The notes: generated from the sequence alone by a model not told the origin. 64,000 nucleotides of DNA from Rhodobacter sp. (GCA_027490955.1 JAIXXB010000019.1:62001-126000), one strand, 5' to 3'. Shown: positions 10,629 through 19,739, counted from the stretch's first letter. Numbers and translations are program-made.

Positions 10629-12521
10629 CTAACCCGCCCGCCGCATGGTGCCCGAAAAGCTGTTCTTGCCCATTGTCCGCGCCCGTTTGCGGGCATCGGC
10701 CTCGAACAATCCTGCCAGCTGCTCGGTCATCGCGCCTGCCAGTTGCTCGACATCGGTGATCGTCACCGCGCGTTCGTAATAGCGCGTCACGTCATGGCCG
10801 ATCCCAATGGCAATCAGTTCCACCGCGCGGCGGCGCTGCACCATGGCAATCACATCGCGCAAATGCTTTTCCAGAAAATTCGCAGGGTTGACCGACAGGG
10901 TGCTGTCATCGACGGGCGCGCCATCGGAAATCACCATCAAAATCTTGCGCGCCTCGCCCCGCGCCATCATCCGCCGATGCGCCCATTCCAGCGCCTCGCC
11001 GTCGATGTTTTCTTTCAAAAGACCCTCTTTCATCATCAGGCCCAAATTGGGCCGCACCCGCCGCCACGGCGCATCGGCGGCCTTATAGATGATATGGCGC
11101 AAGTCGTTCAGCCGCCCTGGCCCCTGCGCGCGCCCATCTGCCAGCCAGCGCTCGCGCGATTGGCCACCCTTCCACGCGCGGGTGGTAAAGCCCAAGATTT
11201 CCACCTTAACCCCGCAACGCTCTAACGTGCGGGCCAGCACATCGGCGCAAATCGCGGCAATGGAAATGGGCCGCCCGCGCATCGAACCTGAATTGTCCAA
11301 AAGTAGCGTGACGCAGGTATCGCGAAACTCGGTATCTTTTTCCTGCTTGAACGACAGCGGCGTGGTGGGCGAGACGACAACCCGCGCAAGGCGGCCTGCG
11401 TCCAGCGTGCCTTCTTCCAGATCAAACAACCAAGAGCGGTTTTGCTGCGCCTGCAGGCGGCGCTGCAATTTATTGGCAAGGCGCGAGACGGCCCCTTTCA
11501 GCGGTTCGAGCTGCTGATCCAGATAGGCGCGCAGGCGTTCCAATTCGGCGGGTTCTGCCAAATCTTCTGCGCGCACCTCTTCGTCATAATCCGTTGTAAA
11601 GACAGTGTAATTCGGATCGGCATCCGAATAGGGGGCAGGGGCAGGTGGCTCTAGCGGGGCCTCGCCCTCGGGCATTTCTGCCTCTTCGCCCTCTTGCATT
11701 TCGGCCTGATCTTCCATCGAAATCTCGGCCTGCTGCTGATCGTCCTGATCCTCTTGGCTGCGCTCGGCCTCGGCATCTTCTTGATCAGAGTCGTCTTGAT
11801 CGGGGCTGTCGGATTCGGGCTGATCTGGGCTTTCCTCGGCCTGATCGCCTGCCTCATCCTCGTCTTTGCGGTCGGGGTCATCGCCGATTTGGTCGCCATA
11901 GCCGATGTCCGAAATCACCTGCCGCGCCAGCCGTGCAAAGGCGGCTTGGTCAGACAGCACATGGTCGATGTGATCTAGCGATTTGCCAGCCAGACTTTCG
12001 ATATGGTCGCGCCAGATGGCCATAATGTTGTCGGCCCCTGCGGGCATCGGGCGGCCTGTGGCCAGATGGCGCACAAGGTATCCTGCAGCCACCGACAGCG
12101 GCGCATCTTCGGCCTTGGTCACGGAAGAATAGGCCTTACGCTCGGCCTCATGGGCGATTTTCGCATCGATATTGCCTGCCGTGCCGGGCATCATGCGCGC
12201 ACCCATCGCCTCGCAGCGGGCGGTCTCCATCGCCTCGAAAATCTCGCGCGCAAGCGGGCCTGACGGGGCATAGCGCGCCGCCACTCCCTCGTCATGAAAC
12301 TTGCGTTTCAGGGCAAAGGCATCGGCGGTTCCGCGCGCCAGCATCACCTCGCCCGCGCTCATGCGGCGGGTGACTTGCGGCAGGCGGATCCCCTCGCGGT
12401 TCATACCCGCAGGGTCAACAGAATAGGTGACCGTCATGTCAAAATCTTCGGCCAGCGTGCGCGTAGCATCGGCCAAGGCCTTTTTGAACGGATCGGCGGG
12501 GTTGTCGGATGGCTTGCTCAT
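10629..12521 (-). CDS. cobT: Cobaltochelatase subunit CobT
   Basis: The large, VWA-containing subunit of the aerobic cobaltochelatase. With CobS (AAA+) and CobN it inserts cobalt into hydrogenobyrinate a,c-diamide during B12 synthesis. It has 630 residues: an N-terminal helical region, a long acidic Asp/Glu/Gln linker (about 214-295, with [11 protein letters not shown]-type runs) and a C-terminal VWA domain with a MIDAS motif DNSGSM (409-414). The acidic linker between AAA-contacting and VWA parts is the family hallmark. cobS, its usual immediate partner, is 2.2 kb upstream on the same strand (14709-15695) with plus-strand genes between. Confidence 0.96.
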   Translation of the reverse strand: MSKPSDNPADPFKKALADATRTLAEDFDMTVTYSVDPAGMNREGIRLPQVTRRMSAGEVMLARGTADAFALKRKFHDEGVAARYAPSGPLAREIFEAMETARCEAMGARMMPGTAGNIDAKIAHEAERKAYSSVTKAEDAPLSVAAGYLVRHLATGRPMPAGADNIMAIWRDHIESLAGKSLDHIDHVLSDQAAFARLARQVISDIGYGDQIGDDPDRKDEDEAGDQAEESPDQPESDSPDQDDSDQEDAEAERSQEDQDDQQQAEISMEDQAEMQEGEEAEMPEGEAPLEPPAPAPYSDADPNYTVFTTDYDEEVRAEDLAEPAELERLRAYLDQQLEPLKGAVSRLANKLQRRLQAQQNRSWLFDLEEGTLDAGRLARVVVSPTTPLSFKQEKDTEFRDTCVTLLLDNSGSMRGRPISIAAICADVLARTLERCGVKVEILGFTTRAWKGGQSRERWLADGRAQGPGRLNDLRHIIYKAADAPWRRVRPNLGLMMKEGLLKENIDGEALEWAHRRMMARGEARKILMVISDGAPVDDSTLSVNPANFLEKHLRDVIAMVQRRRAVELIAIGIGHDVTRYYERAVTITDVEQLAGAMTEQLAGLFEADARKRARTMGKNSFSGTMRRAG

Positions 12522-12669
12522 AGGCTGTTTAGATCATTTGGCGGGCGCATCGGCAAGAGGGGCGGGCGCTGTTCATTTGCGCACACAGGCCGCGCGGGCG
12601 CGCAGAATTGAAGGAAGGTCTGCCCGCAGGCATATCATAGGCCAGATCAACCTTAATCGGAGTCCTCCC

Positions 12670-13257
12670 ATGGCCAATAAGCCAAAAATTGCCCTAATCA
12701 TCTCGTCCACCCGCGCTGCGCGCTTTGGCGATCTTCCTGCACAATGGATGCTGGCACAGGCGAAAGCCCGCAGCGATATGGATGTGGAATTGGTCGATCT
12801 GCGCGATTTCGACCTGCCCTTCTTTGATGAGGTGGCCAGCAATGCTTGGGTGCCCACCCAAAACCCAAAGGCCGTGGCATGGCAAAAGAAAATTGCCGAA
12901 TTTGACGGCTATGTTTTCGTTGTGGCCGAATACAACCGCTCGATCACGGGCGCGCTGAAGAATGCGCTGGATCAGGCCTTTGTCGAATGGGCGAAAAAGC
13001 CTTTTGGCGCAATTGCTTACGGCTCGATGGGTGGCACGTCGGCGCTGCAACATCTGCGCACCATCGGTGTAGAGTTGCAAATGGTTCCCGTGCGCAACGC
13101 TGTGCATATCGGCGGCGGCGATTTCTTCCGCGTGCATCCAGCCATGGGCGGTTCGGGCAATTTGTCCGATATTGACGGCGTGATCACCCCTTCAGCCAAG
13201 GCGATGCTGGATGATGTGGTCTGGTGGGCCAATGCCACCAAGGCGGCGCGTGGGTGA
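12670..13257 (+). CDS. NADPH-dependent FMN reductase (flavodoxin-like)
   Basis: A 195-residue protein of the NADPH-dependent FMN reductase / SsuE-ArsH-like flavodoxin fold. IALIISSTRAARFG (8-21) is the FMN phosphate loop, AEYNRSITGALKNALD the second flavin contact and GSMGG a third loop. Start ATG 12670 has GGAG 7 bases upstream; the frame is open upstream but without support. Probably a cytosolic quinone or flavin reductase; the exact substrate is unknown. It is divergent from cobT (148-bp gap, no clear promoter) and its stop codon lies at the left edge of the first 92-bp repeat. Its position splits cobS from cobT. Confidence 0.85.
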   Translation: MANKPKIALIISSTRAARFGDLPAQWMLAQAKARSDMDVELVDLRDFDLPFFDEVASNAWVPTQNPKAVAWQKKIAEFDGYVFVVAEYNRSITGALKNALDQAFVEWAKKPFGAIAYGSMGGTSALQHLRTIGVELQMVPVRNAVHIGGGDFFRVHPAMGGSGNLSDIDGVITPSAKAMLDDVVWWANATKAARG

Positions 13258-13343
13258 AGGGCGGCGGGGCCGAAAGGCCCCGCAAAAACGCTCCAGTGGA
13301 GCGCTTTTAGCCCTGAATGCCCGCGAACGCCTTCGCGGGCGGG
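13252..13343 (+). repeat. 92-bp triple-hairpin direct repeat, left copy flanking hicAB
   Basis: This copy and 14038-14129 are in the same orientation and agree at 85 of 92 positions by my alignment. Each folds into three hairpins. The first is CGGGGCC-GAAA-GGCCCCG (CGCGG/CCGCG in the other copy). The second is CGCTCC-AGT-GGAGCG within A and T runs. The third is GCCCGCGAA-CGCC-TTCGCGGGC (13319-13340). Two of the seven differences compensate in the first stem. The repeat begins at the stop codon of the FMN reductase gene. Confidence 0.9.
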
Positions 13344-13358
13344 GTGTTGGTGAATAGC

Positions 13359-13396
13359 AAAACCCGCGCTGTGCCATGGCATGGCGCGGGTTTTTT
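13359..13396 (+). terminator. Strong intrinsic terminator before hicAB
   Basis: AAAACCCGCGC (13359-13369) pairs with GCGCGGGTTTT (13384-13394), and the T run extends to 13396. The loop contains the palindrome GCCATGGC. It would stop readthrough from the FMN reductase gene into hicAB, leaving hicAB to its own promoter immediately downstream. Confidence 0.85.
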
Positions 13397-13397
13397 C

Positions 13398-13441
13398 TTG
13401 ACATAGCCCGTGTTTTTCGCCATTTATATACACAAAAATGG
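13398..13441 (+). promoter_or_regulatory. Candidate hicAB promoter and operator
   Basis: A perfect -35 box TTGACA (13398-13403) is followed by an AT-rich stretch with TATATA (13425-13430). The spacing of 21 bases is long; other registers score lower. An inverted repeat CCATTT (13420-13425) and AAATGG (13436-13441) overlaps the -10 region and is a plausible operator for HicB, which in this family represses its own operon through a DNA-binding C-terminus. Confidence 0.55.
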
Positions 13442-13447
13442 TGCGCT

Positions 13448-13645
13448 ATGGCGGTATTGACCAACAGCAAGGACATCGTGCGCCAATTGCAGCAAGAAGG
13501 ATGGGTGCTGGTGTCCATCAAAGGTTCGCATCACAAATTTGGGCGGGATGGGCAAAGTTTGATCGTGCCACACCCCAAGAAAGATTTGCCGCTGGGCACG
13601 GCGCGGGCCATTGCGCGCGCGGCGGGTTGGCTAAAGGAGGGATGA
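13448..13645 (+). CDS. hicA: HicA mRNA interferase toxin
   Basis: A 65-residue toxin with the double-stranded-RNA-binding-like HicA fold, which cleaves mRNA when free of its antitoxin. The signature GSHHKF (26-31) carries the catalytic His; NSKDIVRQLQQEGWVLV at the N-terminus and the C-terminal PLGTARAIARAAGW are typical of the family. Start ATG 13448 is chosen because it gives the normal HicA length and N-terminus; an ATG 72 bases upstream lies in the terminator. The stop TGA overlaps the tandem ATGs of hicB (ATGATGA). Confidence 0.93.
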   Translation: MAVLTNSKDIVRQLQQEGWVLVSIKGSHHKFGRDGQSLIVPHPKKDLPLGTARAIARAAGWLKEG

Positions 13646-14037
13646 TGAAAACCTATCTTGCATTGGTTCATAAAGATGCGGGCAGCGCCTTTGGCCTGAC
13701 CTTCCCCGATATTCCGGGCTGTTTTGCCGCCTGCGACGATGAGGCAGGCATCTTGCGCGCGGGCAGCGAGGCGCTGGAGCTGTGGTTCCAAGATGAACCG
13801 CCCGTGCAGCCCCGCGATTGGAACACTATCGCGCGAGAGGTGGCCGATGATTTGGTGCAGGGTGCGGTGCTGGTCGCCGTGCCCTTTGTTCAGCCCCAAA
13901 CCCGCCAACGCCGCGTGAACATCAGCCTTGATGCAGGCACCTTGCAGGCGATTGATGCGGCGGCAGACGGGCTGGGCCTGACGCGGTCAGGTTATCTGGC
14001 GATGGCGGCGCTGAATGAGATTAGGGGCGGGCATTAG
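13645..14037 (+). CDS. hicB: HicB antitoxin
   Basis: A 130-residue antitoxin. The N-terminal degraded RNase H-like domain (MKTYLALVHKDAGSAFG, then FPDIPGCFAACDD) binds HicA. The C-terminus (RRVNISLDAGTLQAIDAAA, then LTRSGYLAMAAL) is a ribbon-helix-helix DNA-binding domain for autoregulation. Two ATGs, 13642 and 13645, overlap the hicA stop. AAAGGAGG ends at 13640, so the second ATG has the better spacing (4 against 1 base). The strong ribosome site and coupling would favour antitoxin excess. The second 92-bp repeat starts directly after its stop codon. Confidence 0.93.
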   Translation: MKTYLALVHKDAGSAFGLTFPDIPGCFAACDDEAGILRAGSEALELWFQDEPPVQPRDWNTIAREVADDLVQGAVLVAVPFVQPQTRQRRVNISLDAGTLQAIDAAADGLGLTRSGYLAMAALNEIRGGH

Positions 14038-14129
14038 GGGTGAAGGGCGGCGCGGGCGTAAGGCCGCGCAAAAACGCTCCAGTGGCGCGTTTTTAGCCCT
14101 GAACGCCCGCGAACGCCTTCGCGGGCGGG
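14038..14129 (+). repeat. 92-bp triple-hairpin direct repeat, right copy flanking hicAB
   Basis: The partner of 13252-13343, same orientation, 7 differences. The first stem keeps pairing as CGCGG/CCGCG where the other copy has CGGGG/CCCCG. It begins at the base after the hicB stop codon, just as the left copy sits at the stop of the FMN reductase gene. Each copy may be a transcript 3'-end element as well as a recombination substrate. Confidence 0.9.
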
Positions 14130-14208
14130 CTTTAGATGCAGCAGAGCGTTTATGAATTAGGCTGCCGAAATATGCGCATTTGACGTCGGCGGGCGACGGA
14201 AATTGCTG

Positions 14209-14544
14209 TCAACGCCTTGCAGTTTCCCTGACCGAGAGTGCAAAGCCATTTTGCGGTATCTGAAGAAACCGTTCCAAGCGATCAAGAAAAACTAGGGCGC
14301 TTTTGGGCTGCTGAATGTCCGTTGCAACTGCTGGTGTGCCGATGGACAGGATCACGTCTTCGCCTGCAGACAGCCTGCTTGGCCAAAGCCGCGCCTTGAA
14401 ACTGTCGTCACTAGTGAGTTTACGGCGGAAGTTTTCTTTGGCGACCACCGCCCTTGCTTTGCGCGAAACCTTGGCCTTGGGTCGCGCGCAAAGTAACCGT
14501 TCACAAGTTTCAAACTTGTTTGACCAAGATTGAAGGCGGTTGGT
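14209..14544 (-). pseudogene. Possible gene remnant between hicAB and cobS
   Basis: The 14130-14708 stretch has no convincing gene. On the minus strand one frame is open for 111 codons from 14544 to a TGA at 14209-14211, but it has no ATG. A GTG at 14448 would give 79 residues without a ribosome site. The translation has a protein-like look (LSIGTPAVATDIQQPKSALVF and a following DRLERFLQIP), but I recognise no family. A perfect 17-nt palindrome, ACAAGTTTCAAACTTGT, lies inside at 14503-14519. It reads as leftover DNA with lower GC than its neighbours. Confidence that it was ever a gene is low. Confidence 0.25.
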
Positions 14545-14708
14545 TCAGTTTTTGGGTTCGGTTTCAGCCAGCATCAATAAAGCGCAAAGCATTGCTGCCC
14601 GAAAAACGGCCTGAAACTAAACTTTCCAGCCCAAGGAAAACAGCGATAGGGCCGCCGAACACAGGCTGACGATCAAAGCATCATCAGCCGTTGCCCATTG
14701 GCCCGCTA

Positions 14709-15695
14709 TCACTTCATCGCCATGCTTACCGCACTTTCGGGCAATTCCTCGGCAAAGCATTTCTGGTAAAACTCCGCCACAGTCGCCCGTTCCAATTCGT
14801 CACATTTGTTCAGGAAGGACAGGCGGAAGGCATAGCCGATATTGCGGAAAATCTCGGCGTTTTGTGCCCAGTTCAGCACAGTGCGCGGCGACATCACAGT
14901 CGATAGATCCCCCGCCATGAACGCCTTGCGCGTCATATCGGCCAGCGTGACCATCTGGCTGATCTGCTTGCGCTTTTCAGGCGTGTTATATTCGGGTGAT
15001 TTGGCCAGAACGATGGCGGTTTCAGCATCATGCGACAGATAGTTCAGCGTGGCGACCAGCGACCAGCGGTCCATCTGCGCTTGGTTAATCTGCTGCGTGC
15101 CGTGATACAGGCCCGTGGTATCGCCCAAACCCACTGTATTGGCCGTAGCAAACAGGCGGAAATAGGGGTTGGGGGTGATAATCTCGTTCTGATCCAAAAG
15201 CGTCAGCTTACCATCGGTTTCCAACACGCGCTGAATCACAAACATCACATCGGCGCGGCCTGCGTCATATTCGTCAAACACAATGGCCACGGGGTTGCGC
15301 AGCGCCCAAGGCAGGATGCCTTCGTGAAACTGGGTGACCTGCTTGCCATCAATCAGTTTGATCGCGTCTTTGCCGATCAAATCGATGCGGGAAATATGGC
15401 TGTCAAGGTTCACCCGCACGCAGGGCCAGTTCAGGCGCGCGGCCACCTGTTCGATATGGGTCGATTTGCCCGTGCCGTGATAGCCTTGGATCATCACACG
15501 GCGGTTAAAGGCAAAGCCTGCCAAAATCGCCAAGGTCGTATCTGGGTCAAACTTATAGGTCGGATCAATGGCAGGCACACGCTCGCTTGCCTCGGCAAAG
15601 CCGCGCACGCGCATGTCGGTATCAATACCGAACACCTCGCGCACCGAGATATCTGTCGTTGGCTTTGCCATATTCTCTGCCATATTTCGATCCAT
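14709..15695 (-). CDS. cobS: Cobaltochelatase subunit CobS
   Basis: The AAA+ ATPase subunit of aerobic cobaltochelatase; ATP hydrolysis by CobS-CobT drives cobalt insertion by CobN. It has 328 residues. Walker A is GYHGTGKS (71-78), Walker [10 protein letters not shown] (136-144), then a sensor-type [11 protein letters not shown]. The N-terminal [13 protein letters not shown] is the conserved CobS start. ATGs at 15695, 15683 and 15671 are all in frame; none has a strong ribosome site, and GGATCG and AGAG favour the later two slightly. It is usually next to cobT, which here lies 2.2 kb downstream. Confidence 0.95.
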   Translation of the reverse strand: MDRNMAENMAKPTTDISVREVFGIDTDMRVRGFAEASERVPAIDPTYKFDPDTTLAILAGFAFNRRVMIQGYHGTGKSTHIEQVAARLNWPCVRVNLDSHISRIDLIGKDAIKLIDGKQVTQFHEGILPWALRNPVAIVFDEYDAGRADVMFVIQRVLETDGKLTLLDQNEIITPNPYFRLFATANTVGLGDTTGLYHGTQQINQAQMDRWSLVATLNYLSHDAETAIVLAKSPEYNTPEKRKQISQMVTLADMTRKAFMAGDLSTVMSPRTVLNWAQNAEIFRNIGYAFRLSFLNKCDELERATVAEFYQKCFAEELPESAVSMAMK

Positions 15696-15879
15696 TCCAG
15701 CGGGCGCATGACCAGCCCTGTGCCAGCCCTATATGCCATTTGCCCCCGTTATGGCGGGGATTCCCTTCGCCTGCAAGGGCACGCGATCACAGGCTATCGC
15801 AATTTGGTGAGCCAGTGAAACCTATCGCCGCAGACCTGCGTATCTATGGTATAGAGCCGAAAACCAACAGGAGATCGCC

Positions 15880-16350
15880 ATGAACCGCCGCGCCCTAATT
15901 GCCGCTTTTGCCGCCATGCCCTTTGCCCTGCGCCCTGCCTTTGCCGCGGGGGAAGGCACGTTCGAAGTGACTTTGACCGAAGAAGAATGGCGCGCGCGCC
16001 TGACGCCAGAGGCCTATGCCGTGCTGCGCGAGGAAGATACCGAACGCCCGTTCACATCACCCCTGAACGATGAAAAGCGCGATGGCATCTTTGCCTGCGC
16101 GGGCTGTGATTTGCCGCTGTTTGACAGCGCGACCAAATATGATTCAGGCACAGGCTGGCCGTCATTCTATCAGCCCATCGATGATGCCATCCGCACCAAG
16201 GCTGACATATCGGTTTTCGGTGTGCGCACCGAGGTGCATTGCCGCCGCTGTGGCGGGCATTTGGGCCATGTTTTTGAAGACGGCCCACAGCCAACGGGCC
16301 TGCGCTATTGCATGAATGGGGTGGCGTTGAAGTTTATCCCGAAAACTTAA
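15880..16350 (+). CDS. msrB: Exported methionine-R-sulfoxide reductase MsrB
   Basis: Reduces methionine-R-sulfoxide in oxidised proteins. It has 156 residues. The N-terminus MNRRALIAAFAAMPFALRPAFA is a signal peptide with a twin-arginine-like start and an AFA cleavage site at 20-22, so the enzyme probably works in the periplasm. The zinc site is Cys73/Cys76 (CAGC) and Cys121/Cys124 (CRRC). The catalytic Cys144 sits in RYCMNG. The recycling Cys of some MsrBs is not obvious. CAGGAG lies 6 bases before the ATG. It is divergent from cobS. Confidence 0.95.
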   Translation: MNRRALIAAFAAMPFALRPAFAAGEGTFEVTLTEEEWRARLTPEAYAVLREEDTERPFTSPLNDEKRDGIFACAGCDLPLFDSATKYDSGTGWPSFYQPIDDAIRTKADISVFGVRTEVHCRRCGGHLGHVFEDGPQPTGLRYCMNGVALKFIPKT

Positions 16351-16410
16351 CGCAAAGGTGCCGCACAACCTAGACAGACTGTGCCCTGCGCGTTAGCCAT
16401 AGGAAACTGC

Positions 16411-16430
16411 GGCAACCCCGAGGGGTTGCC
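16411..16430 (+). terminator. Hairpin between msrB and the methyltransferase gene
   Basis: GGCAACCCC and GGGGTTGCC are perfectly complementary with only GA between them, so it would fold as a shorter stem with a tetraloop. There is no T tract. It could be a weak terminator or attenuator, ending 6 bases before the next start codon. Confidence 0.45.
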
Positions 16431-16436
16431 TAACCT

Positions 16437-17324
16437 GTGAGTGGTTTCATGGCCAAGGCGACGCCGCCCAAACTTTCGTCCTCTCAAGGCCCCGAAGCCG
16501 AGTTGTCCGCGCTGAGTGCCGAGGTCTATGCGCGCCTAACGGCGCTGCTGGAACAGGAAAAATCGGCGCAAAATCTGAATGCGATTTTGCGGCTGATGGC
16601 AAAATGGCGTGCCAATGTTGTGACCAACACCTTGCAAAAGAAAAGCGGCGATAAGGTGCTGTCAGGGCCTTTTGCGGGGATGCTGTATGCGGCCCACGCC
16701 TCCGAAGGCTCGACCTCGTCGCGGCTGCTTGGCAGTTACGAGGCGGCCTTGCATCCCATCATCGCAAAAATCGCGCGGCGCGGATACGCGCAGGTCATCG
16801 ATGTGGGCTGCGCCGAAGGCTATTATGCCGTGGGCCTTGCGCGGCTGATGCCTGCCGCGCGCGTGCTGGCGCGCGATTTAGACGCGGCGGCCCGCGCCAA
16901 ATGCGCCCAGCTTGCCGCCGCGAATGGGGTTGCCGCGCAGATCGAGATTGGCGGCGAAATGACCCATGCCGATTTTGACATGTGCACCCGCGCCAAAACT
17001 TTGGTGATTTGCGATATCGAAGGGGCCGAGGCCCAGTTGCTTGACCCTGACCGCGCGAAAGGTTTGACCAGCGCCGATATTCTGGTCGAGGTTCATGATT
17101 GCTTTACCCCCGGTCTTTCGGCGCAGATTGCCCAGCGCTTTGCGCCCACCCATAAGATACGCAAGATCGACCGCAGCCTGTCCGATGTGCCGCTGCCCGA
17201 TTGGATGAATGCGCTGAATGATATCGACCGACTGATCGCGCTGTGGGAATGGCGCCAAGGCCCCACCCCATGGCTGTGGATGACCCGCATCGGCAAGGGC
17301 GCAGGTAAGGATGATTTGCAATGA
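16437..17324 (+). CDS. Class I SAM-dependent methyltransferase
   Basis: A 295-residue protein. Motif I is VIDVGCAEGYYAVGLA (about 120-135), followed by LARDLDAAA (end of strand 2) and VICDIEGAEAQLL, which are the Rossmann-like SAM-binding features. An N-terminal helical extension of about 70 residues precedes the domain. Starts are GTG 16437 or ATG 16449; neither has a good ribosome site. It overlaps the glycosyltransferase gene by 4 bases (ATGA), so the two probably act on the same molecule, perhaps a surface glycan. The substrate is unknown. Confidence 0.8.
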   Translation: MSGFMAKATPPKLSSSQGPEAELSALSAEVYARLTALLEQEKSAQNLNAILRLMAKWRANVVTNTLQKKSGDKVLSGPFAGMLYAAHASEGSTSSRLLGSYEAALHPIIAKIARRGYAQVIDVGCAEGYYAVGLARLMPAARVLARDLDAAARAKCAQLAAANGVAAQIEIGGEMTHADFDMCTRAKTLVICDIEGAEAQLLDPDRAKGLTSADILVEVHDCFTPGLSAQIAQRFAPTHKIRKIDRSLSDVPLPDWMNALNDIDRLIALWEWRQGPTPWLWMTRIGKGAGKDDLQ

Positions 17325-19006
17325 CGGCGCCATCCTCCTCTGCCCATCGCAACGCGGCAATTTGGTATGCCCAAGACGGGTTTGACCCCACCGCCAAGGG
17401 CATCAATGGCCGCCGCGTGGCGGGCGAGTCATTTCTAAAGGGCTTTTTGCGGCACGCCGATGTCGAAGAGTTTGTCCTGCTTGCCAAAAGCGAGGGCGAA
17501 ATCACCCCCGTGCGCGATTTGGCGCAGCAGTTGCGCCCCACGATACCTGTGCGCCACACCCCGCTTTTGCGCCCGCATCGCATCAATGTGGGCACGATGT
17601 TCTACCCCAGCCCCAATTTCACTGCCGAGGCGTGGCGGCGCGCGCCCCATGGCACGGGAACATGGTCGCTCTGCGGCATAACCCATACCACATCGACCGC
17701 AGCCGTAATGACGGGCTGGATGGAATTGCGCACTGGCCCCATCTGCCCATGGGACGCGGTGATTTGCACCAGTACGTCTGTTCTGCAATCCACCAGCTTT
17801 ACGCTTGATCTGATCGACCAACATCTGCGCGCGCGCTTTGGCGCGAACCTGCCGCCCCGCCCGATGTTGCCTGTCATTCCGCTGGGTATTCATTGCGATG
17901 ATTTTGCGCGCGATGAGGGCGCGCGCGCCGAATTGCGCAGCCGCATTGGGGCAGGGCCGAATGATGTGGTCTTTGCCACCATCGCCCGCCTAACCCCGCA
18001 TGAAAAGTTTGACCCTTTGCCAATTTATCTGGCCATGCAAGCGGCGCAGCATCAGCTTTCTGGCCAAAGGCTGCATGTGGTGTTCTGTGGGCAGTTCCGC
18101 GAAGACTATTCGCGCCGTGTCTTTGAACAGGGCGCGGCACATTTGATGCCTAATGTCGGCTTTCACCTCTTGGATGGCGCATCAGCATCTGACCGCCGCG
18201 CGACCCTGTCAGGCGCAGATGTCTTTGCCTTTTTGATTGATAACATTCAAGAAACCTTCGGATTGGCCCCGCTGGAAGGTATGGCCGCAGGCCTGCCGCT
18301 GTTGGTGTCTGATTGGGATGGGATGAAGGATACAGTCTCGCCCGAGGTGGGGTTTCGCATTACTTCGCGGATGCTGCCTGCGCCCACGCTGGCCCCCGAA
18401 GCGCTGCGCTATCAAGGCGGGATCGATAATTATGTGCAATATTGTGGCAGCACCTCGGCCATGACCGAAATCGATCTGCCCGAACTGACGGCGCGCATTG
18501 TGCAATTGGCGCGCGATCCTGATTTGCGCGCGCGCATGGGGGCGGCAGGTTTGGCGCGGGTGCGCGCGCTGTTTGATTGGCGCGTGGTCGTGCCGCAAAT
18601 GCAAGAGCTGTGGGCCGAGCAAGACAAGATCCGCCGCGCATCGGCTGCGGCCCATCTGCGATATGCGTCCCATTTGCTGCCCATTGCCCCATCGCCCACG
18701 GCGCTGTTTGCGGGCTATCCCACGCAAACGGTCTTGCCCGATGCGCTGCGCCTTGTGGCTGGCACCACGCGCCAGCCCCTTGCCACTGTTCTGGCCGTGC
18801 GCAATTACAAAACTTTGGGCCGCTTTTTCGCCGAACCTGCCCAAATTGAATTGGCGCTGGGGGTGATTTTGGCCGCAGGGCGCGAGGGGGCCACGATAGA
18901 CGATATGGTCGCCGCATCAGCAGGCTCGCGGGCGGCGATTTCGCGCTTTGACGCCGAACGCATCGCCATTTGGCTGTTGAAATACGGCTTTGCCGCCCGG
19001 GCCTGA
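17321..19006 (+). CDS. Family 4-like glycosyltransferase with C-terminal extension
   Basis: A 561-residue protein. Residues about 200-410 match the GT-B C-domain of family 4 transferases: IPLGIHCDDF, then FATIARLTPHEKFDPLP, then the E-x7-E nucleotide-sugar motif at Glu311 and Glu319 (ETFGLAPLE) and DWDGMKDTV. About 130 residues after the usual end have no match I recognise. No signal or membrane segment is seen, so it acts in the cytosol or at the inner face of the membrane. It is coupled to the upstream methyltransferase gene (ATGA overlap). The pair sits between msrB and the J-domain gene, inside what is usually a compact bolA/J-domain/cobS/cobT neighbourhood. Confidence 0.8.
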   Translation: MTAPSSSAHRNAAIWYAQDGFDPTAKGINGRRVAGESFLKGFLRHADVEEFVLLAKSEGEITPVRDLAQQLRPTIPVRHTPLLRPHRINVGTMFYPSPNFTAEAWRRAPHGTGTWSLCGITHTTSTAAVMTGWMELRTGPICPWDAVICTSTSVLQSTSFTLDLIDQHLRARFGANLPPRPMLPVIPLGIHCDDFARDEGARAELRSRIGAGPNDVVFATIARLTPHEKFDPLPIYLAMQAAQHQLSGQRLHVVFCGQFREDYSRRVFEQGAAHLMPNVGFHLLDGASASDRRATLSGADVFAFLIDNIQETFGLAPLEGMAAGLPLLVSDWDGMKDTVSPEVGFRITSRMLPAPTLAPEALRYQGGIDNYVQYCGSTSAMTEIDLPELTARIVQLARDPDLRARMGAAGLARVRALFDWRVVVPQMQELWAEQDKIRRASAAAHLRYASHLLPIAPSPTALFAGYPTQTVLPDALRLVAGTTRQPLATVLAVRNYKTLGRFFAEPAQIELALGVILAAGREGATIDDMVAASAGSRAAISRFDAERIAIWLLKYGFAARA

Positions 19007-19041
19007 ACCCTTGCCCCGCCGCAGGCTGGACAAGAGCCGCG

Positions 19042-19674
19042 CTATTCCTTGAAATACCTGCTGTCTTTGATCTGATCCCATGCCCAGACCACCTCTTGCA
19101 GGCGGTCTTCGTCGCTGCGATCCCCGCCGTTCATATCGGGGTGCAAATCTTTGACAAGGCTTTTATAGGCCTTGCGGATTTCGGTTTTTGTCCATGTGTC
19201 GCGCACATCCAAAATCTCGATCGCTTTGCGTTCTGTGGGCGGCAATTTGCGCGTGGCATTCGATGTGGGCTTGGCGGGGTTGCGCGTGGCATTATCACCC
19301 AAAAGCGCATGCGGATCATCCACCCCCAAACGATGCCACGCATTCCCGTCATCCTTGCGCGAAAATGGCTTTGTCTCGCGCTCCCAGAGCCGATCTTTTT
19401 CCAGCAGTTTTTGAAACTCTTCATCCGTGGCCGTGCCAAAGAAGTTCCATTTCAAATTATACTCGCGCACATGGTCGCGGCAAAACCAGAAAAACTGATC
19501 CAAGATATCGGGATGCTTGGGCGCGCGGTAGGCACCCTTTTCCTTGCACCCCGGATAATCGCAGCCCTTATTCGAGGTTTCAAACGCCCCCGACATGCCG
19601 CGCCGCGTGGTTTTGCGCTTGGCCTTATCGGATTTGACACTGATATCAAATTCAAAGGGGGGGCGGGATGTCAT
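19042..19674 (-). CDS. J-domain (DnaJ-like) protein
   Basis: A 210-residue protein. A C-terminal J domain (about 150-205) has the invariant HPD at 178-180 in LVKDLHPDMNGG, which stimulates an Hsp70 ATPase. The N-terminal part has Cys38, Cys43 and Cys65 with His residues (GCDYPGCKEKG, then FWFCRDH), a possible small metal site. This two-part architecture is a conserved alphaproteobacterial family found between bolA and cobS. Its client is not known; a role in cobaltochelatase or Fe-S assembly is only suggested by position. It is divergent from bolA with 65 bases between starts. Confidence 0.88.
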   Translation of the reverse strand: MTSRPPFEFDISVKSDKAKRKTTRRGMSGAFETSNKGCDYPGCKEKGAYRAPKHPDILDQFFWFCRDHVREYNLKWNFFGTATDEEFQKLLEKDRLWERETKPFSRKDDGNAWHRLGVDDPHALLGDNATRNPAKPTSNATRKLPPTERKAIEILDVRDTWTKTEIRKAYKSLVKDLHPDMNGGDRSDEDRLQEVVWAWDQIKDSRYFKE

Positions 19675-19739
19675 GTCGGGCCTTTCCTATTCGGGGCTGT
19701 GAGCATAGTCTTAATCCCAACCCTTTTGAAGAGGAAATC

